64,000 bases of DNA, taken from contig CAJJDP010000016.1 in the NCBI GenBank assembly GCA_905182995.1, forward strand, positions 496,001 through 560,000. Reading direction: 5' to 3'. This stretch comes from Paramecium octaurelia (lineage: Eukaryota > Ciliophora > Oligohymenophorea > Peniculida > Parameciidae). Shown one piece after another: positions 1 through 13,181 of the stretch; position 1 is the first letter of the stretch, and every line of letters starts with the position of its first letter. A model generated the notes under the pieces. That model ran no database searches. It was not told where the DNA came from and saw only the letters and a program-made list of their open reading frames with translations. Made by a program: the position numbers and the translations under genes.

Positions 1-2
1 CA

Positions 3-558
3 GGGGAAACCAGTTTTGGGAAATTTCCAGTTCTAATTGTGCAAACTCTGAATAATATTTGTCGTAAAATTGAAAAAAAACTACTCTAAGAACTGTTTGA
101 CTAACCTTAATAGAGGGATCAATATTAGGTAAATTTTACTGGATAACCAATTGCAACAGTTATTGCTAAGTCTTGTGTTGAAATGGCCTATATGTATTAT
201 TGTGTTATTAATTTAGCTTAAATGCTAAAGCTATATTGATGTTGACTCGTAGGATTTAAACTACTCTGAAATTATCAAAATTGAGAGCCTCTTGTAAAAT
301 AATTTCAATTAGTGATAATCAATAGATCTGCAGATGTTTAAATTACATTAATAATGTTTAATCGGAACTTGTGAATGGATTTGCAAATTAAGAGGAGTAA
401 ATTAATTTTAAAATTATTAAAGAATTATTTAGGAGTGTATATCAAGATTGATTGATAAAAAATTACTATAACCTAAAGATTACATTGTGGTTATTACTGG
501 GATGGTTGTTTAGAATAAAGATTGGCACATTAATTAGATGAAAGTTCTGGAAATATGA
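3..558 (+). CDS. Pyruvate kinase, C-terminal part (5' end outside window)
   Basis: Glycolytic enzyme transferring phosphate from phosphoenolpyruvate to ADP in the cytosol. Only the end of the catalytic barrel and the C-terminal domain lie in the window. The frame opens with a GETSFGKFP stretch, matching the family's ETAxGxFP segment, followed by IAKSCVEMAY and AKAILMLTRR, and finally DYIVVITGM, which matches the conserved VVVTGW/M strand. A 23-nt GTA...TAG intron lies at 194-216. Around 441-447 the reading frame shifts by one base: the first frame meets TGA there, while the next frame carries the clear KKLLQPKDYIVVITGM ending to the TGA at 556-558. No plausible short intron fixes this, so it is either a base error or real damage. 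Family assignment is good; intactness is uncertain. Confidence 0.8.
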
Positions 559-631
559 AGGAATATTTTATTGAAGCTTTTTATTATTTCTTAATAGTAA
601 ATATATTTCAAATGATTATAAAATATAAATT

Positions 632-1441
632 TCAATTCAATTTGTTCTATTCTGCATTATCTTCCTTCTGTTCCTCTTAATTATGTTGTTAGTAGGTTCT
701 CTATTACAATGGAGGTTGTCTTTCATTCATAACAAAGTTATCTAATTACTAAAAATAACAAAATATCTTTGAAAGTCATACCTTTATAACGTCTGAATTT
801 GTTTCTTTCATTTTTCTTTTGGCATTCATAGTAGGATCTCTACTTTCATACTTTTCTTAGCCACTGGATTGGATATATATGAAATATGATATTGCAATGT
901 GAAATGAATTTCTTTTTAATTGTGGATTGTTAAGTTGATTTCTAGAAATTATTTGCTATGTTTATGTATAGATCATACTAATTATGCTGGGGTAGTATTA
1001 TAAAATTGGTTCATGTAATTATGGGAAAACTATTAATACTACTGAGGATTAAAATAGGGCTATGCTTAAAAAGCAACTTAAGAATATATCGGCTCTTTTT
1101 TAAAATTGTAGAGATCTGTTTTCTTTAAATCTTGTGATTGAGGTTTTTTCTGCAGTGGCTTTTTGTTTTAAATATTAGTTTATTATTTATTTTTTAGAGG
1201 CGCTGTCTTTTGAATTTTCTTATTCGCAACTTAGATAATAAATTGTATAAATAAGGTACTTTTGTTTATCTCGGAGATCAAGGCATAAAAATTCTTGACT
1301 ACCTCCTTAAAATCTCCATCATCATAAATCTTCCTTCTTCTACTCCTCATAGACTTAGGTTAATAAATGATTTACATATCTATTTCCTATTAAATTAGGA
1401 TTATTTGAACTGTCGATGAAATTTTCACTATCAACTTGCAT
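632..1441 (-). CDS. Hypothetical Gln/Lys-rich protein
   Basis: I do not recognise this protein. It is read from an ATG at 1441 (MQVDSENFIDSSNNP) down to a TGA at 632-634. At least two short introns are needed, a 23-nt one near 943-965 and a 33-nt one near 745-777, and the splice near the N-terminus is uncertain. The middle is rich in Lys, Gln and Asn and the last 35 residues are Gln/Glu-rich; no domain is visible. It lies on the same strand as the phosphatase gene that follows at higher coordinates and converges on the pyruvate kinase gene. The long shared frame after intron removal and the ciliate-like composition are the only support. Confidence 0.55.
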
Positions 1442-1553
1442 CTGTAATTTAAAGATAATAATATGATAAAAAAAGTAGGTTAATTCTGTAATATAAATTA
1501 TTAATTCTAAATGACACTAACATAAAAATAAACAAATAGTATCCAAATAAACT

Positions 1554-2801
1554 TCACTCAATACAATACATCTTTTCCACTGCTTCAACTATTGTTTAGA
1601 ATTGATCAATTTAATCCAACTTGAAATACTCTTTAAGCAAAGGTCGAACATCATCCAAGGGCAAAATCTTGTTTATTAGAAATCTATATAATTTGATTAA
1701 TTGATTGTCTTGTTTATCATCATAAAACGATATTATTGGGATCCCATTCTCAAGGTGATGACTAAAATTACATAATACAATACAAAAAACTATATGATGC
1801 ATTATCCACTATCACAACATCCTTCAAATCTCGATCGATTACCTCTAGGTTTTTAATATAATAGATGGAATTCTCATCCGTAACACAACTATCTCTGAAT
1901 ATTCGTCTTTTTACTCTCGATTAGGGATCCAAATGATTAATAACCTTTTTTTAATAGAAAATGATACCTCGTTAGCATAACATTCATGAGAAGCTGTAAA
2001 GATCATCACTTCGCAAACATTACTCAATAATTGTATCATTTTCTCTGCAAATGGCCGAATATTGATCCCTGCATTCACTTTCTCTCCAGTAGGGAATGTG
2101 ATAGGCAATAAAATTTAAGATGGCATACTCTCATCTTCATTGCAATGAACCAATGTTTCATCTAAATCAAAAATTACTGTTTTCTTAACTATATAAATCA
2201 ATTAGTATATTGTACATTTCAGATTTTGGGGGTAGGGATCCAATTTTATTTTTCTCTCTAATTTTTCCTTGTCTTCAGCTTAAACAAATTGTACTGATTT
2301 TAGTGTAGGTATGAAATTAAAAGCATGTACGAAATTGTCTCGAAATAATTTAGAAAAACTCACTGTTTCATCCTAAAATGCTGTGATCAGATCATCGATA
2401 TAATATCTATTAGATTATATTTTCTAGCTAATATTTTGATTATTATAAATCTTATTATTTATACCATTAGGAGCAATATCATCATTATTATTATTTTTTT
2501 CCAATCTTGTAACAACTTTTTATAACTAATTACTATTTTTTTTCTTCCCAAAATTATTAGGCTAGGTGACCTATGATTTTTCATGTATTCTTATTAAAGA
2601 GTTTGGTTTTGTTTCAGTTAAATTAGATTGAGGTTGACTCATCTACTTGATGGGTTATTCGGGGGCTTTTTTCTCTTATGTCTATCCTCTGCAAAAATTA
2701 TAATTTTGGCGATAAGAAGGTTGGCATAGTCTAATATAATATATTACGAAATACGGTTGAATATGTTCAGAATTGTTCGCTGCAAAAACATTTTATGACA
2801 T
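1554..2801 (-). CDS. FCP1/SCP-type (NIF family) protein phosphatase
   Basis: A 392-aa protein after removing three introns of 24, 23 and 22 nt; the spliced length divides evenly by three. The N-terminal half is low complexity and Gln/Asn-rich. The catalytic domain begins near residue 205 with KTVIFDLDETLVHC, the DxDxT phosphatase signature in which the first Asp takes the phosphate. It continues through NIRPFAEKM, VMIFTASHECYA, RIFRDSC, the VIVDNAS strand with the second acidic motif, and ENGIPIISFYDD. These are landmarks of the CTD-phosphatase-like HAD family (SCP, Dullard, FCP1). Members dephosphorylate the RNA polymerase II tail or other phosphoserine targets; which applies here cannot be told. 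There is no BRCT domain, so it is SCP/Dullard-like rather than full FCP1. Confidence 0.88.
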
Positions 2802-3116
2802 CTAAAAAGGAATTTAGTGCCCGTACATTGGTAATTTCACTTAATAAAATTATTTACTATAATAATAATTTAGGAAATTCATAATATATATACTATTACC
2901 ATTAAATATAATTGAAGGTCGACTTTCTAAATGATTTTTTTATAAAAAGTATTTTTTCGATTCGTAAAATTCTTTAATGGGAATAGAGTTATGCTTCCTC
3001 CATAACAAAGATTAAATTATTTTGACAATTCAAAAAAATTGGTTTCTTTTTTCGGATATTTTTAGTTGAAATAATAATTATATTGTATTCATAAACTTAT
3101 TATTATACAGAAAAAA
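2802..3116. other. Intergenic, AT-rich, no gene seen
   Basis: This 315-bp gap lies between the phosphatase start codon and the stop codon of the large cysteine-rich gene. Both neighbours are on the minus strand, so it should hold the 3' region of the large gene and the promoter of the phosphatase gene. I see only AT-rich simple sequence. Confidence 0.5.
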
Positions 3117-6100
3117 TCAATTAATTCTAAAATTAGTAAAGTGATATTAATTTTATTATTATTATTAGCTATTATAATACGTTTATTATTGCTATTGATT
3201 TTGAAATTATGTTAGATCTATAAAAATACTTTATTGGAAAGGATTGCCTTAGGTTTCTTGCTTTACATTCTTCTTTTAGCAAAACCTAAACAGCTTATAT
3301 TTAATAAAAATGATCTTTAATTATTGGTATAAGTCAATTATGAGACTGATGCACAGCATTACTGTATATATTCCTACGTGAATATATGACAGCTTTTCAA
3401 TTATGCTTTAGTCAAGTAAGTTCAATTTATCTTGACCATAATAAATTAAGATTAATGATAATGATAAACTTAATCCAACTTCTTAAGTTATTCCTTTGAC
3501 TGATTGTAAATAATTTAAATAAGGATTTTAGGATATTTAAATCAATGAAGATATAATCTAAATTGAAATCAGAAGGGATATTTAATATATTGCTTAATCA
3601 TAAAATAAAATTAAGGCTCCCATAAACATAATTTTTCTTAATGGTTGCAGAAATTAAATTTATCTAATAATTTAATTTTTTAAATTTACTCCCTCATATA
3701 AGGAACTGAATTAAGATAAAAATCTTTTAGATTTTAGTTGATAAGTAGATGCTTTTAATGATGAGGATAATAAAAACAAAATTGCAATTTAAAGGAAGAG
3801 TAGGAACATTGCTGCTATAAATGATATTTAATCTACTAAATTAGGATTCTGATTCCAAAGCCAACAATAAGCTGAAGTGAAAATTGAAAAGTTAAGATCA
3901 TAAAGACTAGATAGGTAAATTCTGAGAATGATGTTATAAAAGAAGTTGGAATAATATTTCAAGCTGATATAATGAACAAAGTATACCAATTTATAGATTA
4001 AATAGGTAAGACTATTAAGCTTTTCAAAACGGTAACTTTATAAAATTTTGAGTTTATTAATCAAGACTTCATGGATAAAAAATAAATTGATCTTAGCCAA
4101 CACTAATAAGATTATAGGAGTTACCCATAAAACTATAATTGAACTCAAATTGATCACTAAATTATATTCTACTTGCTTTTCAACAATCAAGGGATAATCT
4201 TTATTCTAATTATAATCTAGATCTTAAACAACATCAAATTTAAAATAGTCATTTGTAAATTCAAATCTTGCAAATTGAAATATCTCCAAGAATTTGTTGT
4301 GTAAATAAGGGAAGTTAACATTAATAAATGTGATATAAGAGAGAATCTATAAATTATCAAGGACATTCCAATAAAATTCTAAGCTCCCCATTAACAATCC
4401 TAAAAGTGAAACACCCCCCAAAATAAATAAGACAGAAGAGGCAAATTATTTAGATGCCTTAGATGTACTCAGTGTATCTTATCCAAGCTAAATGTATTTA
4501 GTTAATTCAATTGATATATTAGTAGTTTTTAAAGGGTATTGATCTATGGCATCAGTGATGATAAAAGTTGTAAAGTCGACTTGAAATACAATTTCAGAGA
4601 TGGATTATAGGAGTTTCAAATCAATTTGAACAGATTCCAAATATCCATCTAAATCTAAAAGAGCAGTCAAATTAACAGAGTAAGTTGATGTTGTTTAATT
4701 GAGGATAGTATATTTCCATGCATTTATTATTGATGAATTAGGTATTGTCAATACTTTATTAAATGCAATAGATCCTTACCTTTCAGATTAATAGAAATCT
4801 TTAACTCTATTAAATGAGATGGTAGCTAATGGTATATTTAATTTGTAACAAGAACTTATAGTATTGAGTTATTTTGAGCAATCCCAGTCTTCTTCAATTT
4901 TGCATTTCTCTGAACATCCATCCTTATTGATGATATTTCCATCATCACATTATTCATCATTTTTTTTAATCCCATCCCCACACTTTGAAACACATTTATC
5001 TTTATTGGTGTATAATCCTTAGGTTTCTTCACAAAAAGCACACTTTTAACTCAAACCATAATCAGTTCCTTTGATGCAAGATATACAATCCTTTTATTGT
5101 GGTCCTGAACACTCTTTGCAATGAAAACTATGAAATCATTAGAAATAAGATTTACTCGCATTTTTAACAGTCAAAATTAGGAGTGATAAAGTAACCACTG
5201 TAGCAAATTTAACATTTGTTTTTATTGCAAACTTTGCAATTATCAACACATTTAATACACTTAGTTATCTTAATAGAAACATGAAGCTTCATATTAGATA
5301 CGGATTCACAGTAATATCCTTCTTCAAATTTACAATTTTTAGAACACCCATCTCTATCATCATTATTCCAGTCATCACATTATTCACCCTTCTAAATTAT
5401 ACCATTTCCACATTATATAGTTTAGCATAGCTCAACTTCAATAGAACAATAGAGGCAAGAGTCATTTTGAAAATAATAGTTTTTTTGGCAAACACATTTA
5501 TTATAGAGTAATTCAAAGTTCTTTGATTCATCACAAGAAAGACAATTATATTCATTGGAGCCAATACAAGTTTTACATCTAGAATGACATTAGACACAGC
5601 CTTATTCTTATACATAATAATAACCATCCGGACATGAACATTCTGGAGGAACAGTAGTGATCATTTTACATTCTATACAAGTTTCAGGAGTATTTTGGCA
5701 TGACTTACATCTCTTATTACATTCTTAACAGGTTTATTAATCATTTTCAAAATAACCAATTTTGCAATCACAACTTGGAGGGTTGATTCTATAAAGAGAA
5801 CATTATAAGCAGTTATTGGAAGAGAGTTCACAAAGCTTGCATTTATTGTCGCAATCATTACATGGAGTAAATACATCAACTTCATAAGTTCCATCAGGAC
5901 ATATGCATTTTTAAGGTAAAATTCTATTAAATTTGCAGGATGTGCAATTATTTTCTTAGTGTCTACAGGCAGTACATTAAGTAGCACAAGGTTGACAATC
6001 ATAGGAATTTGGTAAATTGAAATACCCATTTTAACAATAGCATTTGTTATTAATTAATTGCATCTAATCGGAGCAATCCAGACATTCGGACTAAGATTTG

Positions 6101-9100
6101 CATTTGAAACAGTTATTTTTACAAGGCAAACATTGCAGATCTTACAAATAAAATCCAGGAGAGCATTCACAATTTGGTGGTTATGCATGATAATCATTAC
6201 ATCTTAAGCAATTGGTTGCTGTATATATACAGGTAATGCAATTAAAATGACAGGCTATATAAGATATATAAATTACGTAAACATTTTTTATTGATATTGT
6301 TAAGATAGTATCCATCTAAACATGAACAATTAGATTTATTATTAAAATTCTTTAGACTACATACACATTATCCATTTATTTTATTGTGATCAAAATTTGT
6401 ATTAATACATTTGATACAACGATATTAATCCATACAACTAGAACAATTTGGAGGGCATGTCAAACAATCCGTCCCACTTTCATAAAATCCTTTTGCACAC
6501 CTACAGAAATCATCTTTATCTCTATTTATTTAACATTTGATGCATACTGGTAGATTAGTCAATGGGTCTAATTAACAAGTAGAACATTAATATGGACATT
6601 CTAAAGTTTATAATAAAAAATACATAAGCAAATTCTAGCTTGAACATCATAATAACCATCCTAACATGGGCAATTTTATAAAGGGTCATTTATTCTAAAT
6701 GTTTCACTTCCCATACAAGAATTGCAAGCAAATCCAAAAGCTATAGGCACACAATCTGCGCATCCATATCCACAATCTATGTTATAGCATTAGTAAGTTC
6801 CTAGTTCCTAAAAGCCATTAGCAGTATCACAAAGGCAACTATTGCTATTAAAAATTCTCTTAAAAGAAGAATTGCAATCTGTACAATAAGAACTTGAAGT
6901 AGAACATTAATTGCAATTTGGATCACAAATTTAACATTCATAATTTGAGTCCATGTAATAATGTGAATCACAAACACACCCAAAAGTAGCACCCAACACA
7001 TCTTAATGGGCATTATTTTTACATTAGATACAATTACTAGGTCCAGAATTTGAACAATTTAGGCAACTTTAATGACATGGTGTACATGTTGCTCCAAAAT
7101 GACCAGTGGCACAAGTTACACATGCTGTTGATACTGAACATGATAAACAATTAGATCCACAATATACACAATTTCCTGATTATACAAAATATGCTGAATC
7201 ACAAGATTAACATCCAGTGGAATTACAAGCAGTACAATTAGATATAGAGGTGGAACAATCTTTGTATTCTTAATTTCTTACTTGTACAATTATTTCCTGA
7301 AGTTATAACATAACTTGGAAGATTGCATTCACAAATTTTTGATGAATTTAATTAATAATTATTGACACATTAGCCACAATTCCCACTTATATCAAATAAA
7401 CTACAATTTGATGGTAAAGTGGTTAAAACATCACAATTCGGTCCATGATATAGTTTATTTGAACATTCATCACAAAAGATACCACTACAAGTCAAACAAG
7501 ATGATGCACATTCTCAAATAATTATTATTTATAATTACATTAGCAAATCCCATTTGAATCCTTATATTGTGTACTATTGCATGCACATTGATTACTAACA
7601 AGTATATTTGAGGAATGACAGCAGATATTATTCGGTTATAAGACATAATTTGTATAACAACTCTAACAAAGTGTACTACTATAGACACATGTTTGACAAT
7701 TCGAATCACATATTTAGCATTCGTCATTTATAAAGTAATAGCCAGGATCACAAACGCAGGAATTGCTTGATTATAAAGTACTGTATGGTCCACAACTTAA
7801 ACATTCATATTCTAATTATCCAAAGCAAGTCAAGCATCGTTTATTACAAGCTATGTAAATGTATTATTATACCTTAACAAGTAGAAAATAAAATAGATTT
7901 AAACAAGAAGTAATTAGTTTAACAAACGCATTCATTAGTTATTAGTGTCCTGTCACTTGAGCAACTCAAACAAATCTCATATTCACTACATGTCTAACAA
8001 TTTGTATGACATTCTCTCATAAATCAATTCATTACTTTTACAAACAGGATTTCCTTGTATTTCATAGTAGCCATCATAACACACGCATTTATTATCTATT
8101 AAGGATCGATTGGAATCAATAAGACATTTGATGCAATTGTCAATACCAGAACCGCTGCAAAATTCACAACTATAATGACATTCTGATTTTATAATAATTT
8201 AATACATCTACATTCCATATTGTCATAATCATAATAATAACCTAAGTTGCATACACAGTTTCCATTTTGTATTTCAAAGGTATTATAACAACTTAAACAA
8301 TCATTAGCACCTGATCCTGAACAACTTCTACAAGATTTATGGCATTCTTCATTACTTTTACAAAATTACCTTAACAGACTGACTATTGGTCATTCTCATA
8401 GTATGATGTCATACATATGCATTGATTATTCCATAATGTTCTTTTGGCATCTATGTTACAAGAAATACATTTATCTTATCCTATTTCAGAACATTATTGA
8501 CAACTAAAGTGGCAATCTAATGTATTTTATCACTTCTACTTTAACACATTTCATCTATTTTTATCTAATTCAGTTAACATTAGTTTATTTATGAATTATC
8601 CTCTTACTCTTATTAATTTCTCTGAATTAAACTTACTTTATTTAAATTATATGCCTTTGATATCAATATTGTAACACTTATGTATATAGTAGTTAATTAG
8701 TTCATGTGGTTCTAATAAAGAAATTTAAAACTTAGATATATTAAAATATTATTTTGAATAATTATTTCATTTGGATTAACTAAGGTTTATCAGCAAATTA
8801 AATTGATATGATATCTCTACATGAGTTTAACACCCGATTTTAAACCAAGTGATATTTCTCTTATATTTTCAAAAAAGCCTAAATTGGATTCCCTCTTAGT
8901 TAAGTACAATAATTTAACATTTCAACATAAGTATCTCCAATAAATTATTTAAACTTAACTTGAATTTTATTCTTACTGATTTGGCTGAATTCAAATTCTT
9001 TAGTAATTATTACTGCAATTTCTAGAATATTCTGACCAATCAAATTTTTTGACTTTGATAAAAGTTAATAATAATTATCAGAGAAAAACAATTAAAATAA

Positions 9101-9583
9101 AACCTATTAAAATGAATAGGTTAATTATCAAGTCGATAAGTGATTATGAATCCTATAACATAGAAAACATAATTATAATTATTAAACCATATGTTTAATT
9201 TGAATTTAAGTGTAGGGAAAGTTATAGTATATTATATGTCATTTCGAATATTAATATCACCATCTACAAGTTAAGAATAATATTTATTCGTTTAATAATG
9301 ATCAAAATACATATGATTTCATTATGATATTTTAATTTACATTGGAAAATCAAGTGAAAAATACATAAATGTAGAAATTTAGAATAATTCAAATTAAAAT
9401 AATTCCAACAAAAAGAAAGGAATCTATCAATTAACATTTGATAATAAATTCAACAAGGGAGGTTTACATAATTTAATACATTTTTGAATAGTTAACACTG
9501 AGGATTATTGAATTTTAGACTTATACTGATAATAAAAATACTATCCTTAAGAGTATTATAATAATAAAAAAGTTTAAAACCAT
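3117..9583 (-). CDS. Giant cysteine-rich membrane protein (furin-like/GF-receptor type repeats, EQCDDGN motifs, multi-TM C-terminus)
   Basis: A very large protein of roughly 2,000 residues. Most of 4.85-8.5 kb encodes densely spaced CxxC motifs like the growth-factor-receptor cysteine-rich (furin-like) repeats common in ciliate surface proteins. The unit CGDGIKKNDEQCDDGN...DGC near 4.9-5.0 kb and a similar one near 5.35 kb match the DUF4215/Myxococcus cysteine-rich repeat. Below 4.85 kb the frame runs unbroken through a non-Cys ectodomain, a segment FILGGVSLLGLLMGSL, then several hydrophobic stretches (for example IIVLWVTPIILLVLAKI) and a Gln-rich tail ending at TGA 3117-3119. The family is probably extracellular and unproven in function. 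A signal-like MVLNFFIIIILLRIVFLLS start is read at 9583, but the joins between it and about 8.9 kb need introns I could not fix, so the N-terminus is tentative. Confidence 0.7.
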
Positions 9584-9721
9584 ATTATCTTTGTCTTACT
9601 ATATTTAGATGGACATTACTAGTTATAAACAGTAATTTTTATATTATTTTTTATATTTCTGTGTTGTTAACCCACTTAAGCTAATTTTTAATTGAATTGA
9701 TTAATAATAAAATTTGAAGCA

Positions 9722-10400
9722 ATGAGCTCAAAGCAAGAAGAACCAAACCAAGGTAATTAAGTTAAGAAATCTTTAGTTCGCAAGTCTCAAAGATAAAAGA
9801 AAATGACAGAAAACTTTAAAGAAATGCTCCAAGAGATCAAAGAATAAAAACCATCTGGCAAGAAATCAGATTAAAAGTAGGAGAAGTATTAGTAAAAGAA
9901 AGTATAGGAATAAAAGAAAGGTAAAGCATCTAAGATTATTATAGTGTATGAATTTGGATTTATGACTGATTGGGTAAACTGCATCTATCCGCATGATAAT
10001 GGATAAACTTTCGATCTCTAAATTTAATTCTGTGTTTTAAAGCCCAAAAAACCAGCTATAAAAAAACAAAAAAAGGAATAAACTGAAGAAGGAGTATTCA
10101 CAATGAAATAAATTAGATAATGTCTCTGATACAAAACTTATTGACAAATCTTAGTTAGAATCAAGAACAAGTGAAAATTTAAAATGATTCTCAAATTTAA
10201 AGGGTTTAAACAACAAATGAAGGCATAATAGTATACCATCCTTATTTCAAGAAAAGTATGATATCATTAAAATTTAAGTCGAATATCAAAGCAAGAAACC
10301 TTAGCAGATTGATAGGATTGAACCAACTCCTGAGCTAGAAATCTTACAGCAGAAGTTTGAATCCATCAAAAAGACATTTAGACCTTTAATACTTATATGA
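9722..10400 (+). CDS. Hypothetical Lys/Gln-rich protein
   Basis: Not recognised. The frame starts MSSKQEEPNQGNQVKK and is very rich in Lys and Gln for about 100 residues, then contains a more ordered segment (VYEFGFMTDWVNC). A 23-nt GTA...TAG intron near 10099-10121 restores the frame. The C-terminal part reads KPQQIDRIEPTPELEI to a TGA at 10398-10400. One more junction near 10200-10240 could not be resolved into a clean intron. It lies divergent from the giant cysteine-rich gene and convergent with the OSCA-like gene. Confidence 0.5.
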
Positions 10401-10614
10401 CAAAAAAAATATATATATGTTTTGCTATTAATAATATTTGTTATACATTTCTATACTTAGCCATATGAATAAAATGGGTTGAGTACTCAAAAACGCATAA
10501 TCGAACTTATTAACTAGATAAAAATTAATTTATTATTACCTTCATCATTAATTAATAGAAAAAAATAGTTAAAAAAAACTGATTTTAAAAATAAATGTTC
10601 TAAAATTATTATTT

Positions 10615-13181
10615 TCATTAGTCTCCAAACATCTTGTCCATATTTAACTTTTATTGTTTATGCTTTTCAACTCTGATCTTGTATTATTGTCTGGCAGTTT
10701 CAGCAGTAGCTGGATTTTCCCTGCAATAATCCTAAAATAATATAAAAAGTATGTTACTGTTAAGAAACCAGTTTCAGCCTCTTAGATTGGTAAATGCTCA
10801 TCAATTTCTGATTTCATTGAAAACATGCTTTCATTTATTTCATGCATAGGTAAAATTGCATTTCCAACTCCCAAACATATTCCAATTATGGCTTCAGTTG
10901 AAATTGATTCTAAGAATACATACTCCCACCACAAATTGGTCATCTTAATGATTGAAATAATTATATACACAATAGATAGGCAAGACTAACTCCAGTTATT
11001 CTATCATTTCTATTGACATTTGAGAACTATAATTATATTTAATTGTTCTTCTTCTTGCAATATTGTATTTCTCAACCCAATAGTGAACCAGTAATGCTAC
11101 ACAAGTAATTACTAAAGCAAGAGGTATAACTGAAGCATAGAATGCAACTACATACATATTTTTCAAAATAGTTGCATAAGCAGTAGAAATATCAAATACT
11201 GGTTTTTCGAATAATCTAATTAAGATAAGAAACGTACTCATGTAATTATTATTGTGTTTTGACTGATTTAGGTCCTTTTCTCTTTTCTAGATATTAAAAT
11301 AGCCATTTGGATACTGTTCCAGCATCTACGAGTTGTATAATACCTGGGATGAATGCATTAGAAATAAACACATAAGTCTGATTATACACTAAACCTCCAG
11401 CTCCATAAATATTTTTGGTCACCCATGTAGAAATAGCAAATGTAATTACAGCAGTATTAATAAACTAAGCCATGCTTGATTTACTTGCCAAACTAATGTT
11501 AAATCCTGTTTAAGTAGAGAACTTTTCAAAAAGTGAGATACTCTTTATAAACATGGCAAGTAATGCATTGATAACAATAATGGAAATTGATGCAACTTAA
11601 GCAATAATCTTGACTTTGATATTTGGTTTTACATCTCCTTATTTAACTGCCAAGGCTTATTCTTCAGCACTTTCAGCTTATATGGCTGACAACCAATAGA
11701 TTAATCCTCCACATAATATTAAAATTATAGCTGTAATTGCATAGCCAAACAATCTTCTAAATACTTTTGATTTGGTAGTAATGTGTAGATTCTCCCAAAA
11801 CACATCAGTAGGTTCAGGGGGTTCTTCTACAATCAAATTGGCACCTCTATACACTAACTGACTTTTCTTTCCAAATAATCTTTATATTTTTGAAAGTTTA
11901 TATTCTTCTAATAACATTTAGACATCATTTTCCCATTAGAATGTAACAAAGGCTTGTCCTAAGAAGTAATTCTTGACATCCTTTCCTTCTATAAATCTCT
12001 TCTCTAGAGCTTCCAATTAGTTTTCAATTTCAGATATTTCATTATCAATTTAATTAACTTAGGGATCTGATTTCACATCAGAACTTAATGGGTCTTTGCC
12101 TTAACTATACAAATTAGATAAAATCTAAATAGAAGATGACTAAATACCTTTTGCTTCAAGACTATTTTTGCTTACTTTTATTTTTCCAATTAGTATTGAT
12201 CATCTAAGTTATAGCATAAGTTCACAGCAACAACTCTCCTCAATTCTGTAACAGGTTTTTTTGTTTAAATCTGATACTGCTTTCTATCTTGTTCATAATC
12301 TATAATTTCTTGTAGTTTTTTGTATTTCTATATATGTTATTCCATAAAGTTTTTTAAATCGTCATCAAAATCACCATTTTGTAGTCCAGTTGGATCAGTT
12401 GGAATATTCTTTAATAATACAGTAAAATCAGAAGCATATTGTGTTTATGAATCGATTTCCGCATCAAAAGCTCTTTGTTCTTTTCTAAAATATTAAAACA
12501 ATATTATCAATGTTATCATTGATATTAAATTTAACATCTGTTAAAGATCTATGAACTCTGATCCACTCCTCTTGTTTGCTAATGAAGATTGAGTAACCCA
12601 ATTTTTTTGGCAAAATGTCTTTTCATCTATTTCTTAACCTTTATGATCTTCCAAAGCTCTGCACGATGTTCCAAATGCAACATTAGTTATAATATTATAA
12701 TCTCCTGAGGTGACAAACATAATTAAAAGCATCAAAATACAAGATTTGATATATTCAAAATAAAGTGGCATACCTAAATTTATACCAAAACTTACCTGCC
12801 CCTAAAAATGAATAGTCTCTATTATTGCAACCTAGCGATAACAAATGATTAGGCACTTATCTTGCACAGCAATCACAAATCTTTCCGATATGATCATCTT
12901 GGTTGTTTTGTTGTGTGCTGCTTTGGTGTCGTTGTAATTTTCTTTTTTGACTTTTAGATAATTTTGTTGTGCCTACATTCCAAGCTTACTATCATTTAAT
13001 TAATTATTACACTATGGAGCTCAGCCAATTCAAAGCTGGGGGGAATTTAATCAATTGGAAAATCTGCATTACCTCCTTTGCAAAGAGTTCCTGCTTATAC
13101 TTCTTCAGGTTTCTGTTTGGCAATATTAACATTGACTTGTTCATCCTTAAATTACTAATATCCGGAAGGTCTTGCTGACAT
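10615..13181 (-). CDS. OSCA/CSC1/TMEM63-type (DUF221) mechanosensitive channel
   Basis: Integral membrane protein of about 820 residues. The start MSARPSGYQQFKDEQ is at 13181. A cytosolic Cys-rich stretch (ICDCCARQVPNHLLSLGCNN) precedes the first membrane segment MPLYFEYIKSCILMLLIMF, and ITLIILFQYFRKEQRAFD forms the next TM edge. An RRM-like cytosolic region follows, then PEPTDVFWENL, a hallmark of the DUF221 family, and a C-terminal bundle of hydrophobic helices including NMYVVAFYASVIPLALVI, followed by HYWVEKYNI. OSCA/TMEM63 proteins are osmo- and mechanosensitive cation channels in plasma membrane or vesicles. Several short introns are visible, one of 26 nt near the 3' end. The activity in this organism is inferred from the family only. 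Confidence 0.85.

Noticed and set aside
3460-4700. A plus-strand gene with several in-frame TGA codons
   Set aside because: The minus strand here is one long uninterrupted membrane-protein frame; the plus-strand text is its shadow.
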